A stretch of DNA of 64,000 nt. Origin: Oerskovia turbata. Lineage in GTDB: Bacteria > Actinomycetota > Actinomycetes > Actinomycetales > Cellulomonadaceae. Location: NCBI RefSeq assembly GCF_000718325.1, contig NZ_JOFV01000013.1:62001-126000 (forward strand). The letters are read 5' to 3'. A program made the translations under genes and the position numbers. The notes below the pieces were generated by a model, which was not told where the DNA came from, made no database searches, and saw only the letters and a program-made list of their open reading frames with translations. Positions 54,021 to 62,016 of this stretch are shown in pieces. Each line of letters starts with the position of its first letter. Within the stretch, counting starts at the first letter, position 1.

Positions 54021-54066
54021 CGCACCTGACCGCCGAGGGTGACGCACAGACGCGTCGAGGGCGACG
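54010..54066 (+). repeat. Second cluster of GCCGAGGGTGACG 13-mers
   Basis: Exact copies at 54010 and 54032 and a two-mismatch copy (GTCGAGGGCGACG) at 54054, evenly spaced at 22 bases. The first overlaps the last codons and stop of the LssY gene. Same 13-mer as the cluster at 14647-14797, also just behind a gene. Confidence 0.8.
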
Positions 54067-54185
54067 CTGTGAGCAGGCCGAGGCCGCAGACGGCTCACGA
54101 CCATGCATAGGAGTCCAGCGAGCGGCGCGCCGGAAGGTCACGGCACCGTGCCCTCGACGCCGCACGGAGGAAGGAAGAGGCCCAG

Positions 54186-54746
54186 ATGGACGCCATCACG
54201 TCGATCGCGCAGCGGGTGGCTGACATCGAAGCGACGTTCCGCACCGCGGAAGCCGCCAGGACGCCGGTCGTCGCCGACTCCGGTGTGCGCTTCGACCAGG
54301 TCCTCAGCGGCGTGGTCGACGACTCGACCGCCGTCGGTTCTGCTCTCACGGTCGACGGCGTCCCCAGCGAGCTCGCGGTCTACGGCAACGGCAAGGTCCC
54401 GCGCGCTGCCCTGCAGGAGGTCGGGACGACCGGCCATCGGCTCTGGGCGCCGGCCGGGCAGGCGCTCGAGTCCCTCCTGGCCGCCGCGGCCCGCGACGGT
54501 GTCCAGATCGGTATCACGGACTCGTACCGGTCCTACGAGGCGCAGGTCGACGTCGCGCAGCGCAAGGGCCTGTACACCCAGGGAGGCCTTGCCGCCGAGC
54601 CGGGAACCAGCGCCCACGGGTGGGGCCTCGCGGTCGACCTGGACCTGGACGCCAAGGCGCAGGCCTGGATGCGGACGAACGGCGAGCGCTTCGGCTTCGT
54701 CGAGGACACGCCCCGCGAACCGTGGCACTGGGTGTACCGCGCCTGA
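54186..54746 (+). CDS. VanY-type D-alanyl-D-alanine carboxypeptidase
   Basis: A 186-residue M15B peptidase domain. Zinc ligands are seen in TSAHGWGLAVDLDLD (SxHxxGxAxD) and EPWHWVYR; ITDSYRSYEAQVDVA is the substrate-site block. There is no signal peptide: the start (MDAITSIAQRVADIEATF) is helical, similar to phage endolysin-like or glycohydrolase-linked proteins, so export is unclear. AGGAAGAGG precedes the ATG. Confidence 0.85.
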   Translation: MDAITSIAQRVADIEATFRTAEAARTPVVADSGVRFDQVLSGVVDDSTAVGSALTVDGVPSELAVYGNGKVPRAALQEVGTTGHRLWAPAGQALESLLAAAARDGVQIGITDSYRSYEAQVDVAQRKGLYTQGGLAAEPGTSAHGWGLAVDLDLDAKAQAWMRTNGERFGFVEDTPREPWHWVYRA

Positions 54747-54790
54747 GCGCACGAGTGCCTCGACGGCGGACACGCCACCTGCAGAAACGA

Positions 54791-54822
54791 CGAAGCGGAC
54801 CTGGTTTCCCTGGTCCGCTTCG
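54791..54822. terminator. Bidirectional terminator between vanY-type gene and tRNA copies
   Basis: CGAAGCGGACC and GGTCCGCTTCG form a perfect 11-bp stem with a 10-base loop. It lies 45 bases after the peptidase stop and just beyond the 3' ends of the minus-strand tRNA copies, suited to ending both. Confidence 0.75.
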
Positions 54823-54842
54823 CCGTTCGCTGTCTCAACGAG

Positions 54843-54927
54843 TGTCCGGAGGGGGACTTGAACCCCCACGCCCGATAAAGGGCACTAGCACCTCAAGCTA
54901 GCGCGTCTGCCATTCCGCCACCGAGTG
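54843..54927 (-). tRNA. tRNA-Leu(GAG)-like copy B
   Basis: D arm, anticodon arm (CTAGC TTGAGGT GCTAG, anticodon GAG), long variable arm (GCCC/GGGC) and T arm (GGGGG TTCAAGT CCCCC) are all intact. The 3' acceptor strand TCCGGAC needs GTCCGGA at the 5' end, but the seven 5' bases here are CACTCGG, largely non-pairing and partly made of the 3' end of copy A. It may be a duplication product that does not yield a tRNA. Confidence 0.55.
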
Positions 54928-55010
54928 TCCGGAGGGGGACTTGAACCCCCACGCCCGATAAAGGGCACTAGCACCTCAAGCTAGCGCGTCTGCCATTCCG
55001 CCACCACTGG
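54926..55010 (-). tRNA. tRNA-Leu(GAG)-like copy A
   Basis: Identical in body to copy B, which it overlaps by two bases; the repeat period is 83 bases. The cloverleaf arms and GAG anticodon are perfect, but the 5' acceptor bases CCAGTGG do not pair with the 3' TCCGGAC strand as I fold it. If functional it reads CUC and CUU leucine codons. CCA is not encoded. Confidence 0.6.
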
Positions 55011-55091
55011 GGAGCGTCCCCGGACCCGTCGCACCGGTCGGTGCAGGTCAGGGGTGGTTTCGCCGGCGGACCGACAGCGGATGAGGTGCTC

Positions 55092-56396
55092 GTGGCTGAG
55101 GACAAGGACGCAGGACCCGACGACGTCTCGGCGCCCGGCCCGGGGGGCGGGGCCGACCGTCCGGCAGCGTCCGTCAAGCATCTGGCCGGGCTGAGTCCCG
55201 CGGCCAAGAAGGTCGCGGGCGCACGCCGTAACCCGTCGGTCGTGGGGGTCGACGACTCCGTGCCGGCCTGGCTGCGCACGAGCGCGGGCTGGTCGTGGCG
55301 GATCCTGCTGCTGGTCGCGGCGGTCGGCCTGATCTTCTACGCGACCGCGCAGGTGCAGATCGTCTTCATCGCGGTCTTCCTGGCTCTCGTCATCACCTCG
55401 GTCCTCAACCCCGTGACCGACTGGTACGCCAAGATCATGCCGCGTGGTCTCGCGACGGGGCTCGCGCTCCTCTCTGCCTTCCTGGTGCTCGGCGGTCTGC
55501 TGACGTACGTCGTCACCTCGGTCGCGGGCCAGTGGGAGAGCCTCGCCGGGCAGTTCAACAGCGGTATCGAGAAGATCTTCGACTTCCTGGAGAACGGGCC
55601 GCTGCCCGTGACGATCACCTCTGAGGACATCGAGACCTGGATCGACAACGCCCGCACCTGGATCACCGAGCACGGGGGAGACATCGCGAGCCAGGCTGCC
55701 GCGAGCGCAGGCTCGGTCTTCGAGGCGTTCGCGGTCCTCGCGCTCGCGATCTTCTGCACGATCTTCTTCCTCGCGCGTGGCAAGGACATGTGGACGTGGT
55801 TCCTCAACCAGCTCCCGACCCGCTCGCGCGAGACCTGGACGCTGGCCGGGGGAGCCGGGTGGTACACGTTCTCCGGCTACGCCAGGGGCACGGTCATCAT
55901 CGCCCTCGTCGACGGGATCCTCGCGGCGATCGTCCTGGTGGTCCTCGGGGTGCCGCTCGCGGCACCGCTCGCGGTCCTCGTGTTCATCGGTGCGTTCATC
56001 CCGCTGATCGGCGCCCCGGCGGCGATGGTCGTCGCGATGGTCGTCGCGCTGGCGGCGAACGGCATCGTCAACGCGGCGCTCGTCGGCATTTTCATCGCCC
56101 TCATCGGCCAGTTCGAGGGGCACATCCTGCAGCCCCTGGTCATGGGCAAGCAGGTCTCGTTGCACCCGGTCGTGGTCGCGCTCGCGGTGACGTCCGGGAC
56201 GTTCATCGCGGGGATCCTCGGCGCGGTCGTGTCGGTGCCGCTCGTCGCGGTCGCGTGGGCGGTGTTCAGCAAGCTGCGTCGCAAGGACCCGCCCATGGAG
56301 AAGGAGATCCCCACGGCCAAGGAGATCGCGTTGTCGGGCCGTGAGCGCTCGTCGAGCAGCAAGGGGAACGACACCGAGGTGACGGCCGACGCCTGA
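55092..56396 (+). CDS. AI-2E family transporter/permease
   Basis: A 434-residue membrane protein of the AI-2E (YdiK/TqsA) family: eight hydrophobic segments with IFIAVFLALVITSVLNPVTDW-like, FIGAFIPLIGAPAAMVVAMVVAL and GHILQPLVMGKQVSLHPVVVALAV, the family C-terminal signature. About 70 disordered residues precede the membrane part. I chose the GTG at 55092, with GATGAGG 5 bases upstream. Members act in autoinducer export or as sodium/proton antiporters; the role here is unknown. Confidence 0.87.
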   Translation: MAEDKDAGPDDVSAPGPGGGADRPAASVKHLAGLSPAAKKVAGARRNPSVVGVDDSVPAWLRTSAGWSWRILLLVAAVGLIFYATAQVQIVFIAVFLALVITSVLNPVTDWYAKIMPRGLATGLALLSAFLVLGGLLTYVVTSVAGQWESLAGQFNSGIEKIFDFLENGPLPVTITSEDIETWIDNARTWITEHGGDIASQAAASAGSVFEAFAVLALAIFCTIFFLARGKDMWTWFLNQLPTRSRETWTLAGGAGWYTFSGYARGTVIIALVDGILAAIVLVVLGVPLAAPLAVLVFIGAFIPLIGAPAAMVVAMVVALAANGIVNAALVGIFIALIGQFEGHILQPLVMGKQVSLHPVVVALAVTSGTFIAGILGAVVSVPLVAVAWAVFSKLRRKDPPMEKEIPTAKEIALSGRERSSSSKGNDTEVTADA

Positions 56397-56530
56397 GGCG
56401 AGCTACGTCGTCGGGCAGGACGACGGCCCGACGGCGCCGCGCACCCCTCGCACGTGGCCTCGCCTGCCGGGGGGCGCGAGCGACGCAAATCGCTCGCTGC
56501 CGCACCTCGCCGCCTGCCACAGTTCTCGCC

Positions 56531-57757
56531 ATGACCACGAACATCCGGGCGACCCCGAACACCCGGGCGACCACGACGACCGCGGCGACCCGCCTGACCA
56601 AGACCCTCTGGAGCTGGGCCTCGATCCTCGACGACGGAGCGCGCGAGCAGGCCGAGCGCACGGCGACCATGCCGTTCGTCCACCCGCACCTGGCCCTCAT
56701 GCCCGACGCGCACCTGGGCCTCGGCGCGACCGTGGGCTCCGTGATCCCGACGCTGCGCTCGATCATCCCCGCCGCGGTCGGTGTCGACATCGGCTGCGGC
56801 ATGGTCGCCGTCCGCACCCGGTACACGGCGACCGACATCGCAGGGCCCGCGCTGCGCGACCTGCGGCTCGCGATCGAGCAGGCCGTGCCCACGAGCGCCG
56901 GCTCCTACAACCAGCGCCTGACCGACACGGCGACGGCCCGCGTCGCCGAGCTCGAGGCGCTCGCGGACACCGCCGGGTTCGACCCTGCGCGGTACGCCGG
57001 GAACTGGCGCCTGCAGCTCGGGTCGCTGGGGTCCGGGAACCACTTCATCGAGGTCAGCCTCGACGAGGAGGACCGGGTCTGGTTCTTCCTGCACTCGGGG
57101 TCCCGCGGGGTCGGGAACAAGATCGCGCAGCACCACATCGCGGTCGCGCGCGAGCTCATGACCCGGTACTGGATCGACCTGCCGGACAAGGACCTCGCGT
57201 ACCTCGTCGAGGGCACCGACGAGTTCTGGGCGTACGTCCGCGAGCTGCGGTGGGCCCAGCACTTCGCCCTGCTCAACCGTGAGGAGATGATGGACCGCGT
57301 CGTGGCCGCGTTCGACGCCTGGTCGGGGCTCGCCCCCGTCGAGGAGGCCGAGCGCATCAACTGCCACCACAACTTCACCGAGCGCGAGCACCACTTCAGC
57401 AAGGAGGTGTGGGTCTCGCGCAAGGGCGCGATCCGTGCCCGCGAGGGGGATCCGGGGCTCATCCCGGGGTCCATGGGCACCGCGTCGTACGTCGTCGTGG
57501 GCAAGGGGAACCCGCTCGCGCTCGACTCCGCGCCGCACGGTGCGGGACGCGAGTACTCGCGGAGCAAGGCGCGCAGGACCTTCACGCACGAGCAGCTGCG
57601 CGAGGCCATGGCGGGCATCGAGTACCGCGACACCGACGCGTTCGTCGACGAGATCCCGGCCGCCTACAAGTCGATCGACCGGGTCATGCAGGACGCGGCG
57701 GACCTCGTCGAGGTCCGCCACACCCTGCGCCAGATCGTCAACGTCAAGGGCGACTGA
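56531..57757 (+). CDS. rtcB: RtcB RNA-splicing ligase
   Basis: A 408-residue GTP- and manganese-dependent RNA ligase joining 2',3'-cyclic phosphate to 5'-OH ends. Metal and guanylation residues appear in PDAHLGLGATVGSVI, AVGVDIGCGMVAVRT, LGSGNHFIEV, LHSGSRGVGN, NCHHNFTERE and the HGAGREYSRSKAR loop with the guanylated His. No archease or RtcA gene is adjacent. An 8-bp hairpin (GCGAGCGA/TCGCTCGC) lies just upstream. Confidence 0.95.
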   Translation: MTTNIRATPNTRATTTTAATRLTKTLWSWASILDDGAREQAERTATMPFVHPHLALMPDAHLGLGATVGSVIPTLRSIIPAAVGVDIGCGMVAVRTRYTATDIAGPALRDLRLAIEQAVPTSAGSYNQRLTDTATARVAELEALADTAGFDPARYAGNWRLQLGSLGSGNHFIEVSLDEEDRVWFFLHSGSRGVGNKIAQHHIAVARELMTRYWIDLPDKDLAYLVEGTDEFWAYVRELRWAQHFALLNREEMMDRVVAAFDAWSGLAPVEEAERINCHHNFTEREHHFSKEVWVSRKGAIRAREGDPGLIPGSMGTASYVVVGKGNPLALDSAPHGAGREYSRSKARRTFTHEQLREAMAGIEYRDTDAFVDEIPAAYKSIDRVMQDAADLVEVRHTLRQIVNVKGD

Positions 57758-57764
57758 CCGGCCG

Positions 57765-57829
57765 GGTGCCGAGAACGGGGTTGAGGTCGTCTTCCGGTCG
57801 GAGGCGACCTCAACCCCGTTCTCGGCACC
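57765..57829. terminator. Perfect 25-bp palindrome after rtcB
   Basis: Left arm 57765-57789 (begins GGTGCCGAGAACGGGG) and right arm 57805-57829 are exact inverse complements, loop 15 bases. It starts 7 bases after the rtcB stop. It probably ends rtcB transcription, but so long and perfect a stem is unusual and could be a REP-like element. Confidence 0.7.
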
Positions 57830-57925
57830 AGGACGGGGGCCGACGGCGGAGCGTACCCCTCGACGAGGGTGCGCTCCCGGGGCCCTCGGCGCGCGCGATC
57901 GGCGTGCACGCGACACGCTGGCGGC

Positions 57926-59041
57926 ATGAGGATCGGGATTCCCACCGAGGTCAAGAACAACGAGTACCGCGTCGCGCTGACCCCGGCGGGTGCCCATCAT
58001 CTGGTCGCGGCGGGGCACGAGGTCCTCGTCCAGGCCGGTGCGGGGACCGGATCGGCCATCTCCGACGAAGACTTCGCGTTCGCGGGCGCGCACGTCCTGG
58101 ACACGGCCGAGGAGGTCTGGGGCCGGGCCGAGATCGTGTGCAAGGTCAAGGAGCCCGTGCCGAGCGAGTACCCGTTGCTGCGCGACGACCTGCTGCTGTT
58201 CGCCTACCTCCACCTGGCCGCCGACCCCCTCGGCACGGCCGCGCTGCTCGATGCCGGGACCACCGCGGTCGCCTACGAGACCGCCCAGGCCCCCGACGGC
58301 TCCCTGCCGCTCCTGGCCCCCATGAGCGAGGTCGCCGGGCGCATGGCGACCCAGGTGGGTGCCTACCACCTCATGCGGCCCGCGGGCGGCTCGGGCGTGC
58401 TGCTCGGCGGCGTCCCCGGCAGCAGGCCGGGCCGTGTCGTGATCCTCGGGGGCGGGACCGCCGGGCGGCACGCGGCCGAGATCGCGGTCGGCATGCGCGC
58501 CGAGGTCACGATCCTCGACCTCTCGTTGCCCGCGCTGCGTGCGCTCGACCAGGAGTTCGCCGGCCACGTGCGGACCGTCGCGTCGAGCGCGTACGCGATC
58601 GAGCAGGAGGTGCTGGCCGCCGACCTCGTGATCGGCGCGGTCCTCGTCGCGGGGGCCAGAGCCCCGCGTCTGGTGACGAACGACCTCGTGTCCCGCATGA
58701 AGCACGGCTCGGTGCTCGTGGACATCGCGGTCGATCAGGGCGGATGCTTCGAGGGCACCCGGCCCACCACGCACGACGACCCCACCTTCCGGGTGCACGG
58801 CTCCACGTTCTACTGCGTCGCGAACATGCCGGGCGCGGTCCCTGTGACCAGCACGCACGCCCTGACGAGCGCGACCCTGCCATACCTCGCGCTCCTCGCG
58901 GACGGCGGGACGGGCGCGCTGCGCAGCGTCCCGCTGCTGCGCAACGGGTTGACGACCGTGGCCGGGACGCTCGTCAACGAGCAGGTCGGTGCCGCGCTCG
59001 ACCTGGCCTGGGCACGGGTCGGGGACGTGCTCGGGGAGTAG
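57926..59041 (+). CDS. ald: Alanine dehydrogenase
   Basis: A 371-residue NAD-dependent enzyme interconverting L-alanine and pyruvate plus ammonia. It begins MRIGIPTEVKNNEYRVALTPAG, the family N-terminus with substrate Arg15; the cofactor loop is VVILGGGTAGRHAAEIAVGM and the active-site region is YCVANMPGAVPVTSTHALTSATLPY. Length is exact for the family. No AldR-type regulator is adjacent. Confidence 0.95.
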   Translation: MRIGIPTEVKNNEYRVALTPAGAHHLVAAGHEVLVQAGAGTGSAISDEDFAFAGAHVLDTAEEVWGRAEIVCKVKEPVPSEYPLLRDDLLLFAYLHLAADPLGTAALLDAGTTAVAYETAQAPDGSLPLLAPMSEVAGRMATQVGAYHLMRPAGGSGVLLGGVPGSRPGRVVILGGGTAGRHAAEIAVGMRAEVTILDLSLPALRALDQEFAGHVRTVASSAYAIEQEVLAADLVIGAVLVAGARAPRLVTNDLVSRMKHGSVLVDIAVDQGGCFEGTRPTTHDDPTFRVHGSTFYCVANMPGAVPVTSTHALTSATLPYLALLADGGTGALRSVPLLRNGLTTVAGTLVNEQVGAALDLAWARVGDVLGE

Positions 59042-59099
59042 CGCCGGTCGCTCCCGAAAAGCGCTGTCGACGCCCACCATGCAGTGGCATGCTGTCCGG

Positions 59100-59723
59100 A
59101 TGGAACCTTTCGTCCTCGCCAACGAACGTGTCCACCTCGCGATGCCCACCGCGGCGGACGTCGACCGCATCACCGCGCTCTGCCAGGGAGCGGAGATCGC
59201 CGCGTGGACCACGGTGCCCAGCCCCTACACGCGTGCGGACGCGGCGACCTTCATCGAGGACATCGTTCCGGAGGCGTGGCGCACGGGCCGCGGGCACACG
59301 TGGGCGATCCGCCGTCCGGACGCCCCGGACGGACCGGTCCTCGGCATGGTCGGGATCACGCTCGACTCCTCGCCCACGAGCGACACGTCGGCCGAGATCG
59401 GGTACTGGCTCGCGCCCGAGGCGCGCGGCGAGGGGCTCATGACGGAGGCCGCCCGCCTCGTGGTCGACTGGGCGTTGGACCCCGAGGGGCTGGGGCTGTC
59501 GCGCGTGGTCTGGACCGCGTTCACGGGCAACTGGGCCTCGCGCCGCGTCGCGTGGCGCCTCGGGTTCCGGCTCGAGGGCACCGTGCGGGGTCACGGCATC
59601 CAGCGAGGCGCACGCCGGGACGCGTGGATCGGCACGCTGCTCGCCGACGACCCGCGCGAACCGGTCGAGCCGTGGCCTTCCGCCGAGGCAGGGGACCACG
59701 CAGGGCAGACGTGGGCCCGCTGA
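59100..59723 (+). CDS. GNAT family acetyltransferase (RimJ/RimL-like)
   Basis: A 207-residue acetyltransferase. It starts with the RimJ-type pattern (LANERVHLAMPTAADVDRITALCQ), has AEIGYWLAPEARGEGLMTEAARLVVDWAL for acetyl-CoA binding and NWASRRVAWRLGFRLEGTVRGHGIQRG near the end. Likely modifies a protein N-terminus or a small molecule. Lies 59 bases after ald. Confidence 0.88.
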   Translation: MEPFVLANERVHLAMPTAADVDRITALCQGAEIAAWTTVPSPYTRADAATFIEDIVPEAWRTGRGHTWAIRRPDAPDGPVLGMVGITLDSSPTSDTSAEIGYWLAPEARGEGLMTEAARLVVDWALDPEGLGLSRVVWTAFTGNWASRRVAWRLGFRLEGTVRGHGIQRGARRDAWIGTLLADDPREPVEPWPSAEAGDHAGQTWAR

Positions 59724-59777
59724 CGCGGCCGACAATGATGTCGTGAGCCGGGCGCGCGCCGGGTGAAGATAGGACGC

Positions 59778-61865
59778 ATGACGAGCACCCTCGACCCGGC
59801 CAACCCGTTCGCCGCGGCGTCCACCCTCCCGTACCAGCTCCCCGACTTCACGACCATCCGCGAGGAGCACTACCTCCCCGCCCTCCGCGCCGGCATGGAG
59901 GCCGAGCGTGCGGAGGTCGAGCAGATCGTCACCAACCCCGAGGCGCCCACGGTCGCCAACACGCTCGAGGCCCTCGAGTCCGCAGGACAGCTCCTGACCC
60001 GTGCGGTCACCGTCTTCTACAACGTCGCGAGCGCCGACTCGACTCCGGGGCTCGAGGACATCGAGGAGACCGTCGCTCCCGAGCTCTCGGCGCACCACGA
60101 CGCCATCTACATGGACGCGCGCCTGTACGCGCGCGTCCGTGCGCTCCAGGACCAGGTCGACGCCGGCGAGCTCACGCTCGATGCGGACACGGCCTGGCTC
60201 CTGCACACGCTGCTGGTCGACTTCCGCCGCTCGGGCATCGAGCTCGACGCCGCGGACCAGGAGCGCCTGCGCGACCTCAACGGGAAGCTGACCTCGCTCG
60301 AGGCCGCGTTCGGTCGCAAGCTCCTCGCGGGCGCCAACGCCGCGAGCGTCCTGGTCGACGACGCCGCCGAGCTCGAGGGCCTGCCCGAGGACGCGATCGC
60401 CGCAGCGGCGGCAGCCGCCGCGACGCGCGGGCACCAGGGCAAGTACCTCCTCGAGATGCAGCTCCCGACGCAGCAGGGCGTCATCGCGTCCCTCGCGCGC
60501 CGCGAGACCCGTGAGCGCGTCCAGCAGGCGTCCGTGACGCGCGGCGCGACGGGCGACGACAACGACACGCGCCAGATCGTGCTCGACCTCGCGCGCCTGC
60601 GCGCCGAGCACGCCCGGCTCCTCGGGTACGACCACCACGCGGCGTACATCGCCGAGGACGCGACGGCCAAGACGACCGACGCCGTCAACGCGATGCTCTC
60701 GCGCCTGGCCCCTGCGGCCGTCGCGAACGCGCGCCGTGAGGCCGGCGACCTCGAGGTCGCGCTCGCCCGCGAGGCGGGCGACGGTGCCGAGCTTCGCGCG
60801 TCCGACTGGGCGTACCTCGCCGAGCAGGTCCGCAAGGAGCGCTACTCGCTCGACGACGCCGCGCTGCGCCCCTACCTCGAGCTCGACCGCGTCGTGACCG
60901 ACGGCGTGTTCAAGGCCGCGAACCTGCTCTACGGGATCTCGTTCGCCGAGCGCACCGACCTCGTGGGATACCACCCCGACGTCCGCGTGTTCGAGGTCTT
61001 CGACGGCCCGGTCGGTGAGCCCGACCACGGCCTCGGGCTGTTCCTCGCGGACTTCTACACGCGCGAGTCCAAGCGGGGTGGCGCGTGGATGAACAACCTG
61101 GTCGACCAGAACCACCTGCTCGGCCAGCCCCCCGTCGTCGTGAACAACCTGAACATCGTCAAGCCCCCGGCGGGTGAGCCGACGCTGCTCGTGTGGGACG
61201 AGGTCATCACGCTCTTCCACGAGTTCGGCCACGCGCTGCACGGCCTGTTCTCGGACGTGCGCTACCCGTCGCAGTCGGGCACCGAGGTGCCGCGCGACTT
61301 CGTGGAGTATCCCTCGCAGGTCAACGAGATGTGGGCCTGGGAGCCCGCGATCCTCACGTCCTACGCGGTCCACCACGTCACGGGCGAACCCATGCCGGCC
61401 GCGTGGGCCCGGACCATGCTGGCCTCGCGCCAGTTCAACGAGGGCTTCGGGACGACCGAGTACCTCGCGGCTGCTCTGCTCGACCAGGCCTGGCACCAGC
61501 TCGCCCCCGAGCAGGTCCCCACGGGCGTCGACGAGGTCCTGCCCTTCGAGGCCGCGGCCCTCGACGCGGCCGGGGTCGCCTTCGCGCCCGTGCCGCCGCG
61601 CTACCGCACGACGTACTTCAACCACGTGTTCGGCGGCGGCTACTCGGCCGGCTACTACTCCTACATCTGGTCCGAGGTCCTCGACGCGGACACCGTGACC
61701 TGGTTCGAGGAGAACGGTGGCCTGAACCGGGCCAACGGCGACGCGTTCCGCAAGAAGCTGCTCGCGCGCGGCGGATCGGTCGACCCCATGGTCGCGTTCG
61801 CGGACCTGCGTGGCCGCGACCCGGAGATCGCGCCGCTGCTGACGCGTCGCGGGCTCGACGCGTAG
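59778..61865 (+). CDS. M3 family metallopeptidase (Dcp-like)
   Basis: A 695-residue cytoplasmic zinc peptidase of the oligopeptidase A/Dcp group that degrades short peptides. The zinc site is LFHEFGHALHGLFSD, with the second-ligand segment about 25 residues later (VPRDFVEYPSQVNEMWAWEP). The C-terminal FNHVFGGGYSAGYYSYIWSEVLDAD block is typical. The ATG at 59778 has AGGA 4 bases upstream; an in-frame GTG lies 15 bases earlier. Confidence 0.94.
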   Translation: MTSTLDPANPFAAASTLPYQLPDFTTIREEHYLPALRAGMEAERAEVEQIVTNPEAPTVANTLEALESAGQLLTRAVTVFYNVASADSTPGLEDIEETVAPELSAHHDAIYMDARLYARVRALQDQVDAGELTLDADTAWLLHTLLVDFRRSGIELDAADQERLRDLNGKLTSLEAAFGRKLLAGANAASVLVDDAAELEGLPEDAIAAAAAAAATRGHQGKYLLEMQLPTQQGVIASLARRETRERVQQASVTRGATGDDNDTRQIVLDLARLRAEHARLLGYDHHAAYIAEDATAKTTDAVNAMLSRLAPAAVANARREAGDLEVALAREAGDGAELRASDWAYLAEQVRKERYSLDDAALRPYLELDRVVTDGVFKAANLLYGISFAERTDLVGYHPDVRVFEVFDGPVGEPDHGLGLFLADFYTRESKRGGAWMNNLVDQNHLLGQPPVVVNNLNIVKPPAGEPTLLVWDEVITLFHEFGHALHGLFSDVRYPSQSGTEVPRDFVEYPSQVNEMWAWEPAILTSYAVHHVTGEPMPAAWARTMLASRQFNEGFGTTEYLAAALLDQAWHQLAPEQVPTGVDEVLPFEAAALDAAGVAFAPVPPRYRTTYFNHVFGGGYSAGYYSYIWSEVLDADTVTWFEENGGLNRANGDAFRKKLLARGGSVDPMVAFADLRGRDPEIAPLLTRRGLDA

Positions 61866-61881
61866 TCGTCCCGCCCGGTGC

Positions 61882-61914
61882 GCCGGGGTGGACCTCCCGG
61901 AGGTCCACCCCGGC
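61882..61914 (+). terminator. Hairpin terminator after the M3 peptidase
   Basis: GCCGGGGTGGACCT and AGGTCCACCCCGGC form a perfect 14-bp stem with a 5-base loop, 17 bases after the stop. A short tandem repeat of GTCTGCC follows at about 61915-61950. Confidence 0.8.
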
Positions 61915-62016
61915 GTCTGTCGTCTGCCGTCTGCCGTCTGGCGTCGGCGCTGACGCAGCGTCGTGACGTGATGCCGGTGCCCCGGAGCGTGCCACGACAG
62001 CGGGTACCGTGTGGCC

